This document shows positions 9,769 to 19,689 of a stretch of 64,000 nucleotides of DNA, piece after piece (within the stretch, counting starts at the first letter, position 1; the number at the start of each line of letters is the position of its first letter). Source of the DNA: Diplonema papillatum (taxonomy: Eukaryota; Euglenozoa; Diplonemea; Diplonemida; Diplonemidae). The stretch is from contig JAPJBO010000351.1 of assembly GCA_030068145.1 (NCBI GenBank), positions 124,001 to 188,000 on the forward strand, read 5' to 3'. Below the pieces are notes generated by a model. The model did no database searches and was not told the origin of the DNA. It saw only the letters and a list, made by a program, of their open reading frames with translations. The translations under genes were made by a program, and so were the position numbers.

Positions 9769-11121
9769 TCACAGCAAAGCATACCAGTACGACCCGACCT
9801 GAACGCCCATGTAGTACAGATGGTTCTGCACCCCGAGGGTTATTCCTTGGCTGTTACTGCACGTCGGATCCTCAGCGTCAGTTTCTGAGCAGGTATAGAA
9901 CTCGGAGCTGTTCATGAACGTCTTCGGGTACCAGATTTCTTGCGAGATGTGGTAGGGACACGTGGCCGCCTGGAGGCAGAGGATGCCGTTCGCGCAGCAC
10001 GGGCAGAGGTGCGGGATGCAATCGTCAGCGTGAACGACGCGAAACAAAGTCTTCGGCAAGTTCGGGGCCAACCTAGCGTCACCTATGCGCGGCTGACCGA
10101 ACGTGTAGCCTACTACTCGGTTGACCCAATGCGGGTTGATCGAAGCTTGCAACACGGTGATAAGATCCGTGTGGAAAAAGGTCGCCAATGCTCCCCCTAA
10201 AGAGTGCCCTGTTGCCAGCACGCCGTACTCAGGGTACTTCTCCATGAGTTCAAGAGTCCGCGTGGTGATGTTGTGCTGCTGCAGAATCTGTCGTTTAGTT
10301 AGGGTCCGGTCAATTCATCATTCCCACCCAAGAAACTCATCGGCACTTCCGCCATCGGGACAAGGCGGCTCGAGAGGTCAGGTCATTTAGAAGCCCCGTT
10401 TGCCTGCGGCACGAAAGATTTCAGTATCGGTTTTTTTAATGTGCTTGAAATTCGTAGCACGAGGTTTTTCATAATGTTCACAAAACCGACTGTGAATCAC
10501 AAACCGAAACCCAGGTGATATATTGAGAAATGAACTTCAAGCACGACGCACCGTGCCACTGAAGTTTAGTGGATGGTGTACTGTCCAATCATGCAAGCTT
10601 GAGGGCAGTACCGCGGTCCGGAACGTCCCCTCCCCGACGGAGGAAGCTCAGTGGTTCAAACGACTGGCTACTTACTGTATTCTCCGACCGTCGAGGTTGG
10701 AGGATAGGAGGAAGAAGTGTGAAAACGGGAAGGGACGTCGGGTGTTTGTTTCTTCGCCCCGCGAAGTACGATGGGTACAAATCGTTTTCGTCTGGGGCAG
10801 AAATGTGAAAACGGGTAAAATAAAAGATTGTCGCATACCGCGTAGCTCGCACAAAACCCGGCGTGCGTGTTACCGGAGATGTGTTCATTGATGGCGCACG
10901 GCTGCTGGTAGTAGAAGGCACCGGAAAAGATCTGGATAAGGTCTGTAACCGTGTCGGACGTTGAGTTGGTACCCTTCAATGCAACTACGATCCATTGACG
11001 GTCGTGGTCAAGCCCGATGTAGCCGAATGGGGTGTAAATGCTGTAGTTTAGTCCGTCAACAAGCGTGTCCAGCTCGAATCCCTTCGTAACAGCGCGGCAG
11101 GACTCGTTGACGTTCCAGCTC
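9769..11121 (-). CDS. Class 3 (alpha/beta hydrolase) lipase, two exons visible, 5' end missing
   Basis: The 3' exon (9769-10287) encodes ILQQHNITTRTLELMEKYPE leading to VLATGHSLGGALATFF: GHSLGG is the nucleophile elbow with the catalytic Ser. The acid is the Asp in HADDCIPHLCP and the base is the His in QNHLYYMG, all in class 3 lipase order. The upstream exon (10839-11121) starts after an AG acceptor and encodes the strand region ending in HAGFCASYA at a GT donor (GTATGC). The 551-base intron joins the exons in phase 0 (ASYA|ILQQ). Many Cys residues near the C-terminus suggest disulfides and secretion. Exons upstream of 11121, including any signal peptide, were not found. Confidence 0.85.
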
Positions 11122-11532
11122 CTGTGTTGAAAAAAGAATGGGCGCGATGCTTGTTTGTACGTGCCGGGGGAGGATTAGCCTGGCCAAGAGAAACAAAGCG
11201 TTGAAAAGCGCCTCCTTCGGGTTCGCGGCTAGATCGCAATTCAAAAAGGAAAGCGCGGTGGAAAACGGAGGCCCGCCTTTGGAGACATGTTTTTCGACCT
11301 TTGAAAAAAAGAAGTATCTGCCACCGATGCACTTTCGACTGCAAGCGAGGTCCCGAGTTCCAAAGCTAATTACAGATTCACGGCAATCCAGGAGTGGACT
11401 GCCACTACTGATGCTCTGACTGGGTGAAGGTAGGTCGCTGCTTGCCCTCCGTCAATGCAAGCCTGCTCATTCTTCGACACATGTCTGCTGAGTGTACGTC
11501 GGTGGCAGCCGAAGATAGAAGCAACCTGCAAA

Positions 11533-11586
11533 GAAATGCGTAGTTTTGTTTTATTCTTTTACTTGTTAGTTGTCGACAACTTGTTT
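11533..11586. repeat. Dispersed ~55-bp exact repeat, copy 1
   Basis: The segment from AAAGAAATGCGTAG through TGTCGACAACTTG recurs unchanged at 32759-32813 in the same orientation, 21 kb away. Its flanks differ. It may be the end of a transposon family. Confidence 0.85.
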
Positions 11587-11636
11587 TGTGTTGAGGTGTC
11601 ATTCAGATGTAAATCTAAAGCCGCCCACGTCAAATT

Positions 11637-11688
11637 TTGTTGAGCATTGAGTTCTTTTAAGTACACGAACCACATGGATTAGCATGCA
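11637..11688. repeat. 52-bp direct repeat flanking the LINE, copy A
   Basis: Matches 14243-14294 with three mismatches. The LINE sequence lies exactly between the copies, so they are read as an unusually long target-site duplication. The copies share TTGTTGAGCATTGAG and TTCTTTTAAGTACA. Confidence 0.8.
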
Positions 11689-11705
11689 CTGCCTTGAAAG
11701 TCAGG

Positions 11706-14242
11706 TTATCGGATGACGTCGTCACCTGCCATTGCGTCGTCAAGGTCGAGCATTTGTGGAGCTAGCGGGGTTTGGCTTTCTTGTGATTCCAGAGACTGAG
11801 TCGGCGAGTACGAGGGCGGGCTCGTGTGCCCGTTTTTCACTTTCGAGGGCATTGGCGTGCCCGTGGTCCCCGGTCGTTTCTGAGAGCTGCTTGCCCTCGG
11901 AACCTTCTTCTTCCTTCGATGCACCCCTGAGTCGGGGGTGGTCGCCTTCGTCTTCTTCCGCTTGCGGCCGGCGATCGGGCCTTCCTTCGGGGTGCCTAGC
12001 ACCCTTTTCTTCAGCGCTGGTCGTTCGCTGGTTCCTGGCGTTGGTGGCGGCCTTTTGGTCGCCCGTCCGGTCGTCGCCGTCTCCTTTTTCGTTGCCGCGG
12101 GCGGCGCTTGCGCCGCTCGCTTTCCAACTGGCGTTCCCCGTTGTACGCCCACCTGGGTGGGTGAGGAGGGCCTCTTCTTCTTGTTGCGTCCGGGGGTTGA
12201 CGGGACGTTCGGTTCGTTGGACTGGTGGTGGCCGCGGCGGCAACATGCCGCCGGTCGCCTCTGCGTCAGCGTAGGGAGCCTCTTGCACTCTTGGCAGGTT
12301 CCTCTGCCATGCGTGCGGCAGGCATGATGCCCGCTGCGGCAACACGCCGCCGCCGTCTTGCACTCGCCGCACTTCGTCGTGCTGTGCTCTGTGCACACCG
12401 CGATCGGCTGCCCATCGTTCGCGTGGTGATGGTGCCGGCAGCACATCTCTACCGTGGGAACGTCCCTTCGGACGAGTGCTCTGCACGCCTCACACTTCCC
12501 TTTGTGATGGGTCGCGCACGTGACGAGTGCCTTCTCTATATCGACACCCGGCATATGCACGGGGTCTGGGTGCAGTTGTGGTGGGGCAGGCAGGGCCCAC
12601 CTCGCCGCTCTCCCGATCGCCCAGTCAGGGTACGCCGGGCACTGCGTCCCTACTTCGCTTCCTTTCACTTGTTCCTCAAGTATCGTCCCCGTGTGTGCCT
12701 CGCGAAAGCGTGGCCTGGGCCGTATACCCGATATCCCCGTGATGCCCATGAACGACAGCGACGTCGTCGGGCACACCCTCTCTCCTCTCATGCAGCTTCC
12801 CAGCCCTTGCTGTGCCGCCAGCTTGTCCAACGCGCTCATCATGCAGCGCAGGACGTTTCCCCGTTCTCTCACCCCCTTCGGCGCATTCCCGTGCAGCGGC
12901 ATGCTGAGGCCCGAGAAGAGTTCAAAGTCGATCGCAAGCTCCAGCATTGACGCCTGCCCGTTCTCGGTCCATTGCATGTCCGACAGCCACGCTACCAACG
13001 CATAAAACGTCGGTAGTCCCCAGGTCTTGTTCCGCTCCCACGTCCATGCCGGGGCAATCCGCGCGAAGGGGTGGTCAAATTTCTCGGCAGGCATCGCATT
13101 CGCTCTCGACCAGGGGGTCGTGGGGTTCCTGGCCACCCAGCCACGTGCTTCGAGCCCAGCCCGTTCCGCAAGGATTTCAGCCAACATCTCCTGGAGCCGC
13201 CTCGAGAATTGGGCATTCTCGGGTACTACCACTCCGTGTTCCAGCGTGCATCTGGGCCAGTCGGCCCGGTTGGCTGCCATCAGCTCGGCATGTGCCTCTC
13301 GTCGCCGTATGTGCGAGTACGCTCCGCAGTCCCAGAATACGTGTTTCTCGTCCTCGGTGTCGCCGCTTCCACAGTGCTTGCAGCTGGGCGCCTGCGGCTC
13401 AGCTCCGGCCTGCCTCATCCGCGACGTGTACTCAGCCGTGTTCACCCCCCCCGCCAACGCTACACGTATAAGCCTCGCGGTGTGCGCGGGACATTCACGC
13501 ATCCTCCAGAAGGTGTTCGTCCGCTCCAGGTCGGCTCTCTGTATGCCCTCAAATCCCGGCCGCCTCGCCACCAGTCGGGACCACGTCTTCGCCCTCAAGT
13601 CCGCCCTAACTTCATGTCCCCTCTTCGAAGGTGCCGAGGCTAACGGGTCATATGTTGCACCATTCCTCAGCGTGCGAGACAGGGGCCCGGGTCCCCATAC
13701 GTGTCCACACTCCCCCATGCTCCGCATCGCCAGTCCAACTGGCCCCAGGGGTAGGTCCCCCTCGGCGTATCTTCCCCGGATGCTCTCCATCAGAGGCAGC
13801 AGTCGTGGCAACCTCTCGCACGCCGCGTAAAACGCTGTCGTCACCCTATATGCTAGGCATGTACCGGGATCCGTCAGGTGGCCCTTCTCCTGAAAGTTTA
13901 GGACCATCTCCCTCGCGCGCTTCGGGTTGGATCCACCCCAGATCAGTCCCATCACCGACGTCGTCAGCCGTTTCATCGCCACCTTCGATACCGGCGCGAA
14001 AGAGCAGCCTGACAGCGCCGCCGGTAGCACATTCGACTGCACAATCCGGACCCGCTTTTCGTACCGGAACGGCGCATGGCGGAGGCCTTCCGCCAGGGCA
14101 GCCGCCTTCTCCACCCTCTCCGAGTCGGACCTTTCCGTCCTATTCTTCGCCGTCGAGATTAGGACCCCGAGGCACTTGACGGATTTGCTAAACCGCAGCA
14201 GCGCATCCACGCTGCGGAGTTTGAGAGTCGACTGATGCCTAC
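11706..14242 (-). mobile_element. 5'-truncated non-LTR retrotransposon (LINE)
   Basis: Only the part after the reverse-transcriptase catalytic core is present, on the minus strand. It is bounded by a 52-bp direct repeat at each side, with three mismatches between copies, so it is not a very recent insertion. No poly(A) is evident after the stop codon at the 3' side. Fragments of a related LINE occur at 40090-40450 and 41470-42417 on the plus strand. Confidence 0.8.
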
Positions 14243-14291
14243 TTGTTGAGCATTGAGTTCTTTTAAGTACATGAACCACACGGATTAACAT
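11706..14291 (-). CDS. LINE ORF2 C-terminal part: RT thumb, CCHC motif, conserved distal domain, Cys/His-rich and basic tail
   Basis: An uninterrupted 861-codon frame whose first ~17 codons come from the flanking direct repeat. Residues 30-120 match the region after the RT core (VKCLGVLIS... through NVLPAALSGCSFAP, ending GLIWGG). CKHCGSGDTEDEKHVFWDC at about 304-322 is the C-x2-C-x9-H-x4-C knuckle of many LINE proteins. Residues about 420-480 form a domain (TWGLPTFYALVAW, MLELAIDFELFSGLSMP) also found in the 42.2 kb fragment. Residues 592-689 carry several repeats of a C..H..GKC.AC...CCR..HH pattern, and the last 170 residues are disordered and Lys/Pro-rich. Endonuclease and catalytic RT are absent, so it cannot retrotranspose alone. 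Confidence 0.8.
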   Translation of the reverse strand: MLIRVVHVLKRTQCSTSRHQSTLKLRSVDALLRFSKSVKCLGVLISTAKNRTERSDSERVEKAAALAEGLRHAPFRYEKRVRIVQSNVLPAALSGCSFAPVSKVAMKRLTTSVMGLIWGGSNPKRAREMVLNFQEKGHLTDPGTCLAYRVTTAFYAACERLPRLLPLMESIRGRYAEGDLPLGPVGLAMRSMGECGHVWGPGPLSRTLRNGATYDPLASAPSKRGHEVRADLRAKTWSRLVARRPGFEGIQRADLERTNTFWRMRECPAHTARLIRVALAGGVNTAEYTSRMRQAGAEPQAPSCKHCGSGDTEDEKHVFWDCGAYSHIRRREAHAELMAANRADWPRCTLEHGVVVPENAQFSRRLQEMLAEILAERAGLEARGWVARNPTTPWSRANAMPAEKFDHPFARIAPAWTWERNKTWGLPTFYALVAWLSDMQWTENGQASMLELAIDFELFSGLSMPLHGNAPKGVRERGNVLRCMMSALDKLAAQQGLGSCMRGERVCPTTSLSFMGITGISGIRPRPRFREAHTGTILEEQVKGSEVGTQCPAYPDWAIGRAARWALPAPPQLHPDPVHMPGVDIEKALVTCATHHKGKCEACRALVRRDVPTVEMCCRHHHHANDGQPIAVCTEHSTTKCGECKTAAACCRSGHHACRTHGRGTCQECKRLPTLTQRRPAACCRRGHHQSNEPNVPSTPGRNKKKRPSSPTQVGVQRGTPVGKRAAQAPPAATKKETATTGRATKRPPPTPGTSERPALKKRVLGTPKEGPIAGRKRKKTKATTPDSGVHRRKKKVPRASSSQKRPGTTGTPMPSKVKNGHTSPPSYSPTQSLESQESQTPLAPQMLDLDDAMAGDDVIR

Positions 14292-14294
14292 GCA
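14243..14294. repeat. 52-bp direct repeat flanking the LINE, copy B
   Basis: Partner of 11637-11688. Read on the minus strand it supplies the start codon of the long open frame, so that start is accidental to the insertion. Confidence 0.8.
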
Positions 14295-14652
14295 TAATTT
14301 TGTTAAGCAGCGGCTGCCAAACTTGCCGTGACACCTATGATCAAAGTAAGTAGGAAAGGAGAAAGGTTGTTTTAAAAAAAGAAATGGGGGTAGGTGATAT
14401 TTTTTCGACCCTCGTAGCTCGCTGGGTCAAGCGTGCCAGGTAGGTGCTGGGCTAATTTCGGTCTGGGCTTGGGCTTTGCAGTCCTTCCGAATTCCCTTCA
14501 CAGGTCCTTTCGTGCACACCCACACCAAACTGGTTAGCGAACGGGTTGCCGGACCTTGTTGTTGTAACGCCACAATGGCGGCATTTGAGTACGTTCTGGG
14601 AATTCTGTTCTTGTGTTTGTGGGATGTTTGCGGCTGGACTTGCCTGCGAGTC

Positions 14653-15696
14653 TTATGCTTGTGTTGGCGTTGACGGACCCATCGGAAGAACAGGTGATCG
14701 CGATTCCGGCGTTTGCGGTCGAGCACTTGGCTGTTCCGGTGGTACCGGGCGAGTCATTGACTGTTCCGGTGTTACCGGGCGAGTCATTGACTGTTCCGGT
14801 GTTACCGGGCGAGTCATTGACTGTTCCGGTGTTACCGGGCGAGTCATTGACTGTTCCGGTGTTACCGGGCGAGTCATTGACTGTTCCGGTGTTACCGGGC
14901 GAGTCATTGACTGTTCCGGTGTTACCGGGCGAGTCATTGACTGTTCCGGTGATGCCGGTTGGGCGGGTGGCCGTTCCGGCGATTCCGGTTGTGCAGCCGG
15001 TTGCCGTTCACGCGGGTGAACCGGTTCCTCTGGGAGTGTCGAGGAGACGGAGGGGCTGTCGCGGGATTCTGCTCGAGGGTTGAGGAACCTTTTGAGCTGT
15101 AAGTTGGTGAGCGTGCCTAGGACTGGGATGTAGTGCACCTGGGCAATATAGCCAAGCATTACGAGAGGGCCTGCTTCCCCTACCGTTTGTGTGTGGAACT
15201 TGCTTCTCTCATCGATTGAAAAAAGGCGTATTTGCACCTTCCTGAGCTTTGTGAAGGCTACAAGAGAGAGGTAATCACCCCAACTGTAGTTCTCGCGCAG
15301 CTTTTCGATGTATTGGGAAGTGTCGACATCGGGTAAGAAGACTTTCAAGTCGTCTCTGTGAGTATCCCAATAGTCAGCCAATTCGTTGCGGAGAGCCATC
15401 TGGTCTCCTTGTTCGTAGGTTAAGCTGAGGAACAAGCAATTCCCGTCGCCAGCTACTGTTCGTGGCTGCAGCCCTATCTGTCTCAGTCTAGCTGTCAGTT
15501 TTAACTCACGTTTCAGTAGTCTGTCACGGGTCTTCTTCTCGTGGTCCGGCGGATGGGGAAATGATTGGTAGCAGCTTTCTCTCGAAAGTGAGGATACTAC
15601 TTCACTTACTTTCTTTGTTCTTCTTCGACCTACTCTTTTTCTTCTTCTATCAGTGGAAACCCTGCGTAGTACGACACAGTGCATTTCTGAAACCAT
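14653..15696 (-). CDS. OTU-family cysteine protease with C-terminal tandem repeat
   Basis: 347 codons. GDGNCLFLSL (residues 83-92) is the OTU catalytic Asp/Cys box. The central LRNELADYW, YIEKLRENYSWGDYLSLVAF and terminal QVHYIPV with its His complete the usual OTU order, so the predicted activity is ubiquitin or ubiquitin-like deconjugation. The N-terminal 60 residues are Arg/Lys/Ser-rich. From about residue 250 comes a proline-rich tail with seven copies of PEQSMTRPVT, encoded by a perfect 30-bp minisatellite. The unit length is a multiple of three, so the frame survives copy changes. OTU domains are also carried by some eukaryotic transposons, but no element ends were found here. Confidence 0.85.
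   Translation of the reverse strand: MVSEMHCVVLRRVSTDRRRKRVGRRRTKKVSEVVSSLSRESCYQSFPHPPDHEKKTRDRLLKRELKLTARLRQIGLQPRTVAGDGNCLFLSLTYEQGDQMALRNELADYWDTHRDDLKVFLPDVDTSQYIEKLRENYSWGDYLSLVAFTKLRKVQIRLFSIDERSKFHTQTVGEAGPLVMLGYIAQVHYIPVLGTLTNLQLKRFLNPRAESRDSPSVSSTLPEEPVHPRERQPAAQPESPERPPAQPASPEQSMTRPVTPEQSMTRPVTPEQSMTRPVTPEQSMTRPVTPEQSMTRPVTPEQSMTRPVTPEQSMTRPVPPEQPSARPQTPESRSPVLPMGPSTPTQA
14731..14946. repeat. 30-bp minisatellite inside the OTU gene
   Basis: About seven head-to-tail copies of a 30-bp unit containing CTGTTCCGGTGTTACCGGG; the internal copies are identical to each other, implying recent expansion or homogenisation. Confidence 0.95.
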
Positions 15697-16070
15697 TGTT
15701 TCAAAACTCGCTGCGACGCGCCGAGGTTGGGCAAACGTTCTTGCACACCATGGTGAAAGACTGTTTTCAGCTTTTGGATCCGATGCCCTCTATTCAGCAG
15801 CAGGTAGAGTACTAGCTGAATTTCTCTCAGCGCGTCGTGCCAGTTGTTGCAAAGGTTGAGGCAGCGGATGAGCAAGTTTTTCAAAATGGCTGACCCCTGG
15901 TGGTCAGGAATTGTCGACCATTGATGAACGAACCTCACTGGCTTGAAATGCCAGTTTCTTGTTTTGTCGTTGACTGAAAGCCTGACAAAGCTAAGGTGTT
16001 CACTAGTCTTTGCTCGAGCCGTATTCGTATCCCCAGGTACTCCACATCGCCTTCTGCTAGGGTGGTTAAA
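15697..16070. other. Upstream region of the OTU gene
   Basis: A 102-codon minus-strand frame (15630-15938) partly overlaps the OTU start and has no clear family. No promoter motif was recognised. Confidence 0.3.
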
Positions 16071-16985
16071 TAGATGGCCGGTTGATAACGTTATATAACG
16101 TTATATAACGGTCGAAAACGCAAAATAACGGAAAAAATAACGCAAATAACGGTTTTTAGAATTTTTCCGATTTTGGCCATGTTTCCAGATTTTTGTCATT
16201 TTTTCCTCATTTTGGTCCATTTCGGCCATTTTTTCCGATTTTGGCCATTTTTGCCAGATTTTGGTCAATCTTAGCCAATTTTTCCAGACTTTTGCCGATT
16301 TTCTCAGGTTTTGGCCATTTTGCCGATTTTTTCCAGATTTCGGCAATCTTTGCCGAGTTTTCCAGATTTCGGCCATTTTTGCCGATTTTTCAAGATTTTG
16401 GACAATTTTGAGATTTTGGCCACTCTGGCCGATTTATCCAGATCAGTCAATTTCGGCCATTTTTTCCGATTTTTCCAGATTTCCCGATTTTCCAGATTTT
16501 GGTCAATTTCGGCCATTTTTGCCAATTTTTCCAGACTTTTGCCGATTTTTGGATCCCGGTCACAAAAACTGTTCGGAAACAAACCCTGGTCCGAAAAGAA
16601 TTCGTAGTAACCGGTCCTCAGGGGTCCGTATAGCCCCTCCCCAGAGCTTTTTCTCTTTTACTTATTTTCTTGCGGACTTCCACCCAAGCGCGACAAACGC
16701 GATCCTTCCGGATTCACATGACTCTTTCACTGTGCGATGTTGTTCTTGGGATGTGGATGTCTGCAGTTTTGGGTTTCCGGCGCGTGTCCCTCAGTCGGTG
16801 GCCCGTAACGGTCGTTTGCAGTGTCCTTCGTGAGGCAGCAGATGTCACCAGCATGATCCGGCCACTGGAGTCCAACTTGTCCAAGCTTGTCCACTCGGCA
16901 GACCGTTGCGTACTATGCCAGTCAGACAAGGTCCCAGTACCAAATATGGGTGCATGATGAGCACGAGACATGCAAAGTCGAGCAG

Positions 16986-17337
16986 TCACAGCTGGCGCTT
17001 CCCGTAGAACCCAGCCAGCCCGGGGTCGGTTTTCTTGATCCGGTCGATGAATCGTTGTTCCGGGCTCTTACTTGGTGGTTTCGTGACAGGGAGAACGCTG
17101 GGGCCAGTCAATGCCAGGTCGCGGGACAAGGCCTCGACGCGCAGCGTTTCCGCCACCTTCTTCCTTCCGCGTCGCGCCTTTGCAACCGAGGCGCTGCTGC
17201 TGCTGCTGTTGCTATCCGTACTTTCGGCGCGAGGCCGTTTGCGCTGTGTACCTGGGGTCTTCGGCTGAGCTTTCGGCTGAGCTTTAGGTTGAGCCTTCGG
17301 CTTCGGCTGGACCTTCGGGGAGCTTTTCGCAGGCATA
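16986..17337 (-). CDS. Small basic, low-complexity protein in the core of the ATAACG element
   Basis: From the Met at 17337 (MPAKSSPKVQPKPKAQPKAQ) the frame runs 117 codons to GFYGKRQL. It has a Pro-Lys-Ala-Gln repeat, a basic segment (QRKRPRAE) followed by a poly-Ser stretch, and a second basic block (KARRGRKK). This resembles a nuclear or DNA-binding tail. An in-frame extension upstream reads into the repeat arms and is not believed. Function unknown; it may be captured host sequence. Confidence 0.35.
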
Positions 17338-17885
17338 GTCGATATTCCCTTTGGAAAGACTAGTGTGGCTGAAATCGAAGCGGGTGGGGCGGTACACGTG
17401 TTTTTGTGTTTCCGACGATCCCGAATGGGCGTACAGATTGGTGTCTTTCGACCTTTTTTTTTTTCCGCGCACGGACTGCCTGTTCGAGCTTGTGCGGGTT
17501 TAAGAAACTCAGACAAGAATAGCTCTGGTGAGGGGCAGGGCATAAATGACCAAAACCCTGGAAAAATCGGCAAAAACGGCCAAAATGGGCAAAGTCTGGA
17601 AAACATGGCAAAACTGGCCAAAAATGACCAAAACCTGGAAAAATCGGCAAAAATAGCCAAATTTTTGAAAAACATGGCAAAAATGGCCAATCCTGGCCAA
17701 ATCGGTAAAAACGGCCAAAATGGGCCAAAATCTGGAAAACACGGCAAAACTGGTCAACATTGACCAAAATCTGGAAAAATTGGCAAAAATAACCAAAATT
17801 GGCCAAAATCTGGAAAATGTGGCAAAAATGGCCAAAAATGACCAAAATCTGGAGGACAGTGTGACCTCCCATGGACTGGTAAAAA

Positions 17886-18060
17886 ACCGTTATATAACGT
17901 TATATAACGTTATATAACGTTATATAACGTTATATAACGTTATATAACGTTATATAACGTTATTATAACGTTGTATAACGTTATTATACCGTTATTATAA
18001 CGTTATATAACGTTATTATACCGTTATTATAACGTTATATAACGTTATAACGGTCAAATA
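17886..18060. repeat. (ATAACGTTAT)n palindromic microsatellite
   Basis: Nine or more near-perfect copies of a self-complementary decamer, then degenerate copies. Related runs occur at 16083-16110, 18170-18300, 18890-18970, 19085-19170 and 19585-19690. Confidence 0.95.
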
Positions 18061-18204
18061 ACGTTATTTTTCGACCAAAAATGGCAAATAACGGTTTTAT
18101 AACGGTCAATAACGGGTTTTCTGGATTTAGGGGGGGGGTAACAAATAACTCCGGGAATAACGTTATATAACGTTATATAACGTTATATAACGGCCATCTA
18201 TGTC

Positions 18205-19666
18205 ATAGATGGCCGGTTGATCACGTTATATAACGTTATTTAACGTTATAACGGTGATAACGTTATATAACGTTATATAACGGTCGAAAACGCAAAATAA
18301 CGGAAAAAATAACGCAAATAACGGTTTTTGGGAATTTTCAGATTTTGGCCATTTTTTGCCGATTTTTCCAGATTTCGGCCATTTTTACCCTTATTCCAGA
18401 TTTCTGGTCATATTTGGCGGTTTTTGGTCAAGCTTGGCCATTTTGGCCGATTTTCTCAGATTTTGGCCATTTTTGCCGATTTTTCCAGATTTCGGCCATT
18501 TTTACCCTTGTGTCCAGATTTCTGGCCGGTTTTTGGTCAAGCTTGGCCGATTTTCTCAGATTTTGGCCTATTTTGGTAGTACCTTCGACCTCCGTTTTTT
18601 AGCAAACGGTGCTTGCAGTGCCGTGATGCTACCACTGGATGGATTATGGCTGAACGCCTCTAAGCCAGAACCCAGTCTAGAGGAATGCGTGAGTTACTCA
18701 GGGCACATACTGGAGCGTTCACGGGAGGGGTTTTCTTCACGGATCTTTGAGCACTGAGGGCCAAACACTACCGGATTTGGCTCAGAACGAGCTGAAAACG
18801 CGCGATTTCACTCACCACAGGCAGAAAAAAAATTTTGCGAGGGGTGTGTGTCCCCTACAGATTTCTCCCTACAACGGTATCATGCGACGAAAATAACGTT
18901 ATAATAACGTTATATAACGTTGTATAACGTTATTATAACGTTATATAACGTTATATAACGTTATATAACGGCCATCTATGGTTATATAACGTTATTCCCG
19001 GAGTTATTTGTTACCCCCCCCCCTAAATCCAGAAAAACCGTTATTGACCGTTATAAAACCGTTATTTGCCATTTTTGGTCGAAAAATAACGTTATTTGAC
19101 CGTTATAACGTTATAATAACGTTATATAACGTTATATAACGTTATATAACGTTATATAACGTTATTATAACGTTATTTTCGTCGCATGATACCGTTGTAG
19201 GGAGAAATCTGTAGGGGAGACCCCTCGCAAAATTTTTTTTTCTCCCTGTGGCGAGTGAAATCGCGCGTTTTCAGCTCGTTTTGAGGCAAATCCGGTAGTG
19301 TTTGACCCTCAGTGCTCAAAGATCTGTGAAGAAGACCCCTCCTGTGAACGTTCCAGTCAAGCACCGTCTGCTAAAAAACGGAGGTCGAAGGTACTACCAA
19401 AATAGGCCAAAATCTGAGAAAATCGGCAAAAATGGCCAAAACCCACCAAATATGGCCAGAAATCTGGAATAAGGGTAAAACTGGCCGAAATCTGGAAAAA
19501 TCGGCAAAAAATGGCCAAAATCTGAAAATTCCCAAAAACCGTTATTTGCGTTATTTTTTCCGTTATTTTGCGTTTTCGACCGTTATATAACGTTATATAA
19601 CGTTATATAACGTTATGACCGTTATAACGTTATATAACGTTATATAACGTTATCAACCGGCCATCT
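18205..19666. mobile_element. Second ATAACGTTAT element, a nearly complete 1.46-kb inverted repeat
   Basis: It abuts the first element back to back (CCATCTATG-TCATAGATGG). The left half (18205-18895) and right half (19160-19666) are reverse complements: palindrome run, TTTTGGCCA array, an AACGGAGGTCGAAGG block, and an arm ending in TTTCGTCGCATGATACCGTT. A third partial copy of the same ends lies between the arms (about 18895-19160), with further end remnants to 19692. The left arm alone holds an extra ~100 bp containing an LSU rRNA fragment. Confidence 0.75.
18616..18689 (+). rRNA. Fragment of nuclear LSU (28S) rRNA 3' region inside a transposon arm
   Basis: GATTATGGCTGAACGCCTCT followed by AAGCCAGAACCCAGTCTAGA is the highly conserved block of eukaryotic LSU rRNA near its 3' end; in yeast it reads GGATTATGGCTGAACGCCTC then TAAGTCAGAATCC. 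The upstream CAGTGCCGTGATGCTACCA also matches the yeast CATTGCCGCGAAGCTACCA. Only about 74 nt are present, so this is a captured fragment and not a functional gene. The opposite arm of the element lacks it. Confidence 0.8.
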
Positions 19667-19689
19667 ATGTATAACGTTATATAACGGCC

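Larger units (their letters stand above)
16071..18200. mobile_element. Non-autonomous element with ATAACGTTAT palindrome ends and TTTTGGCCA-type arms
   Basis: The left end TA-GATGGCCGGTTGATAACG and the right end CGTTATATAACGGCCATC-TA suggest a TA target duplication. Both ends carry runs of the self-complementary 10-mer ATAACGTTAT (short on the left, about 17886-18060 on the right). Inside these lie facing arrays of a ~25-bp A/T-rich unit (GATTTTGGCCATTTTTGCCG) at 16150-16560 and, inverted, at 17530-17860. The core 16570-17520 is unique and carries a small basic open frame. No transposase is present; the TA site would fit a Tc1/mariner-type helper. Confidence 0.75.

Noticed and set aside
14731-14946. 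CRISPR-like array
   Set aside because: Period is a uniform 30 bp with no unique spacers, and the unit is in frame inside a protein gene of a eukaryote.
15630-15938. Integrase-like C-terminal fragment on the minus strand
   Set aside because: The NNWHDALREIQLVLY segment is only loosely suggestive and there are no catalytic motifs or element ends.
16150-17870. Phe/Pro- and Lys/Asn-rich open frames over the TTTTGGCCA arrays
   Set aside because: They translate degenerate tandem repeats in both directions and are not genes.
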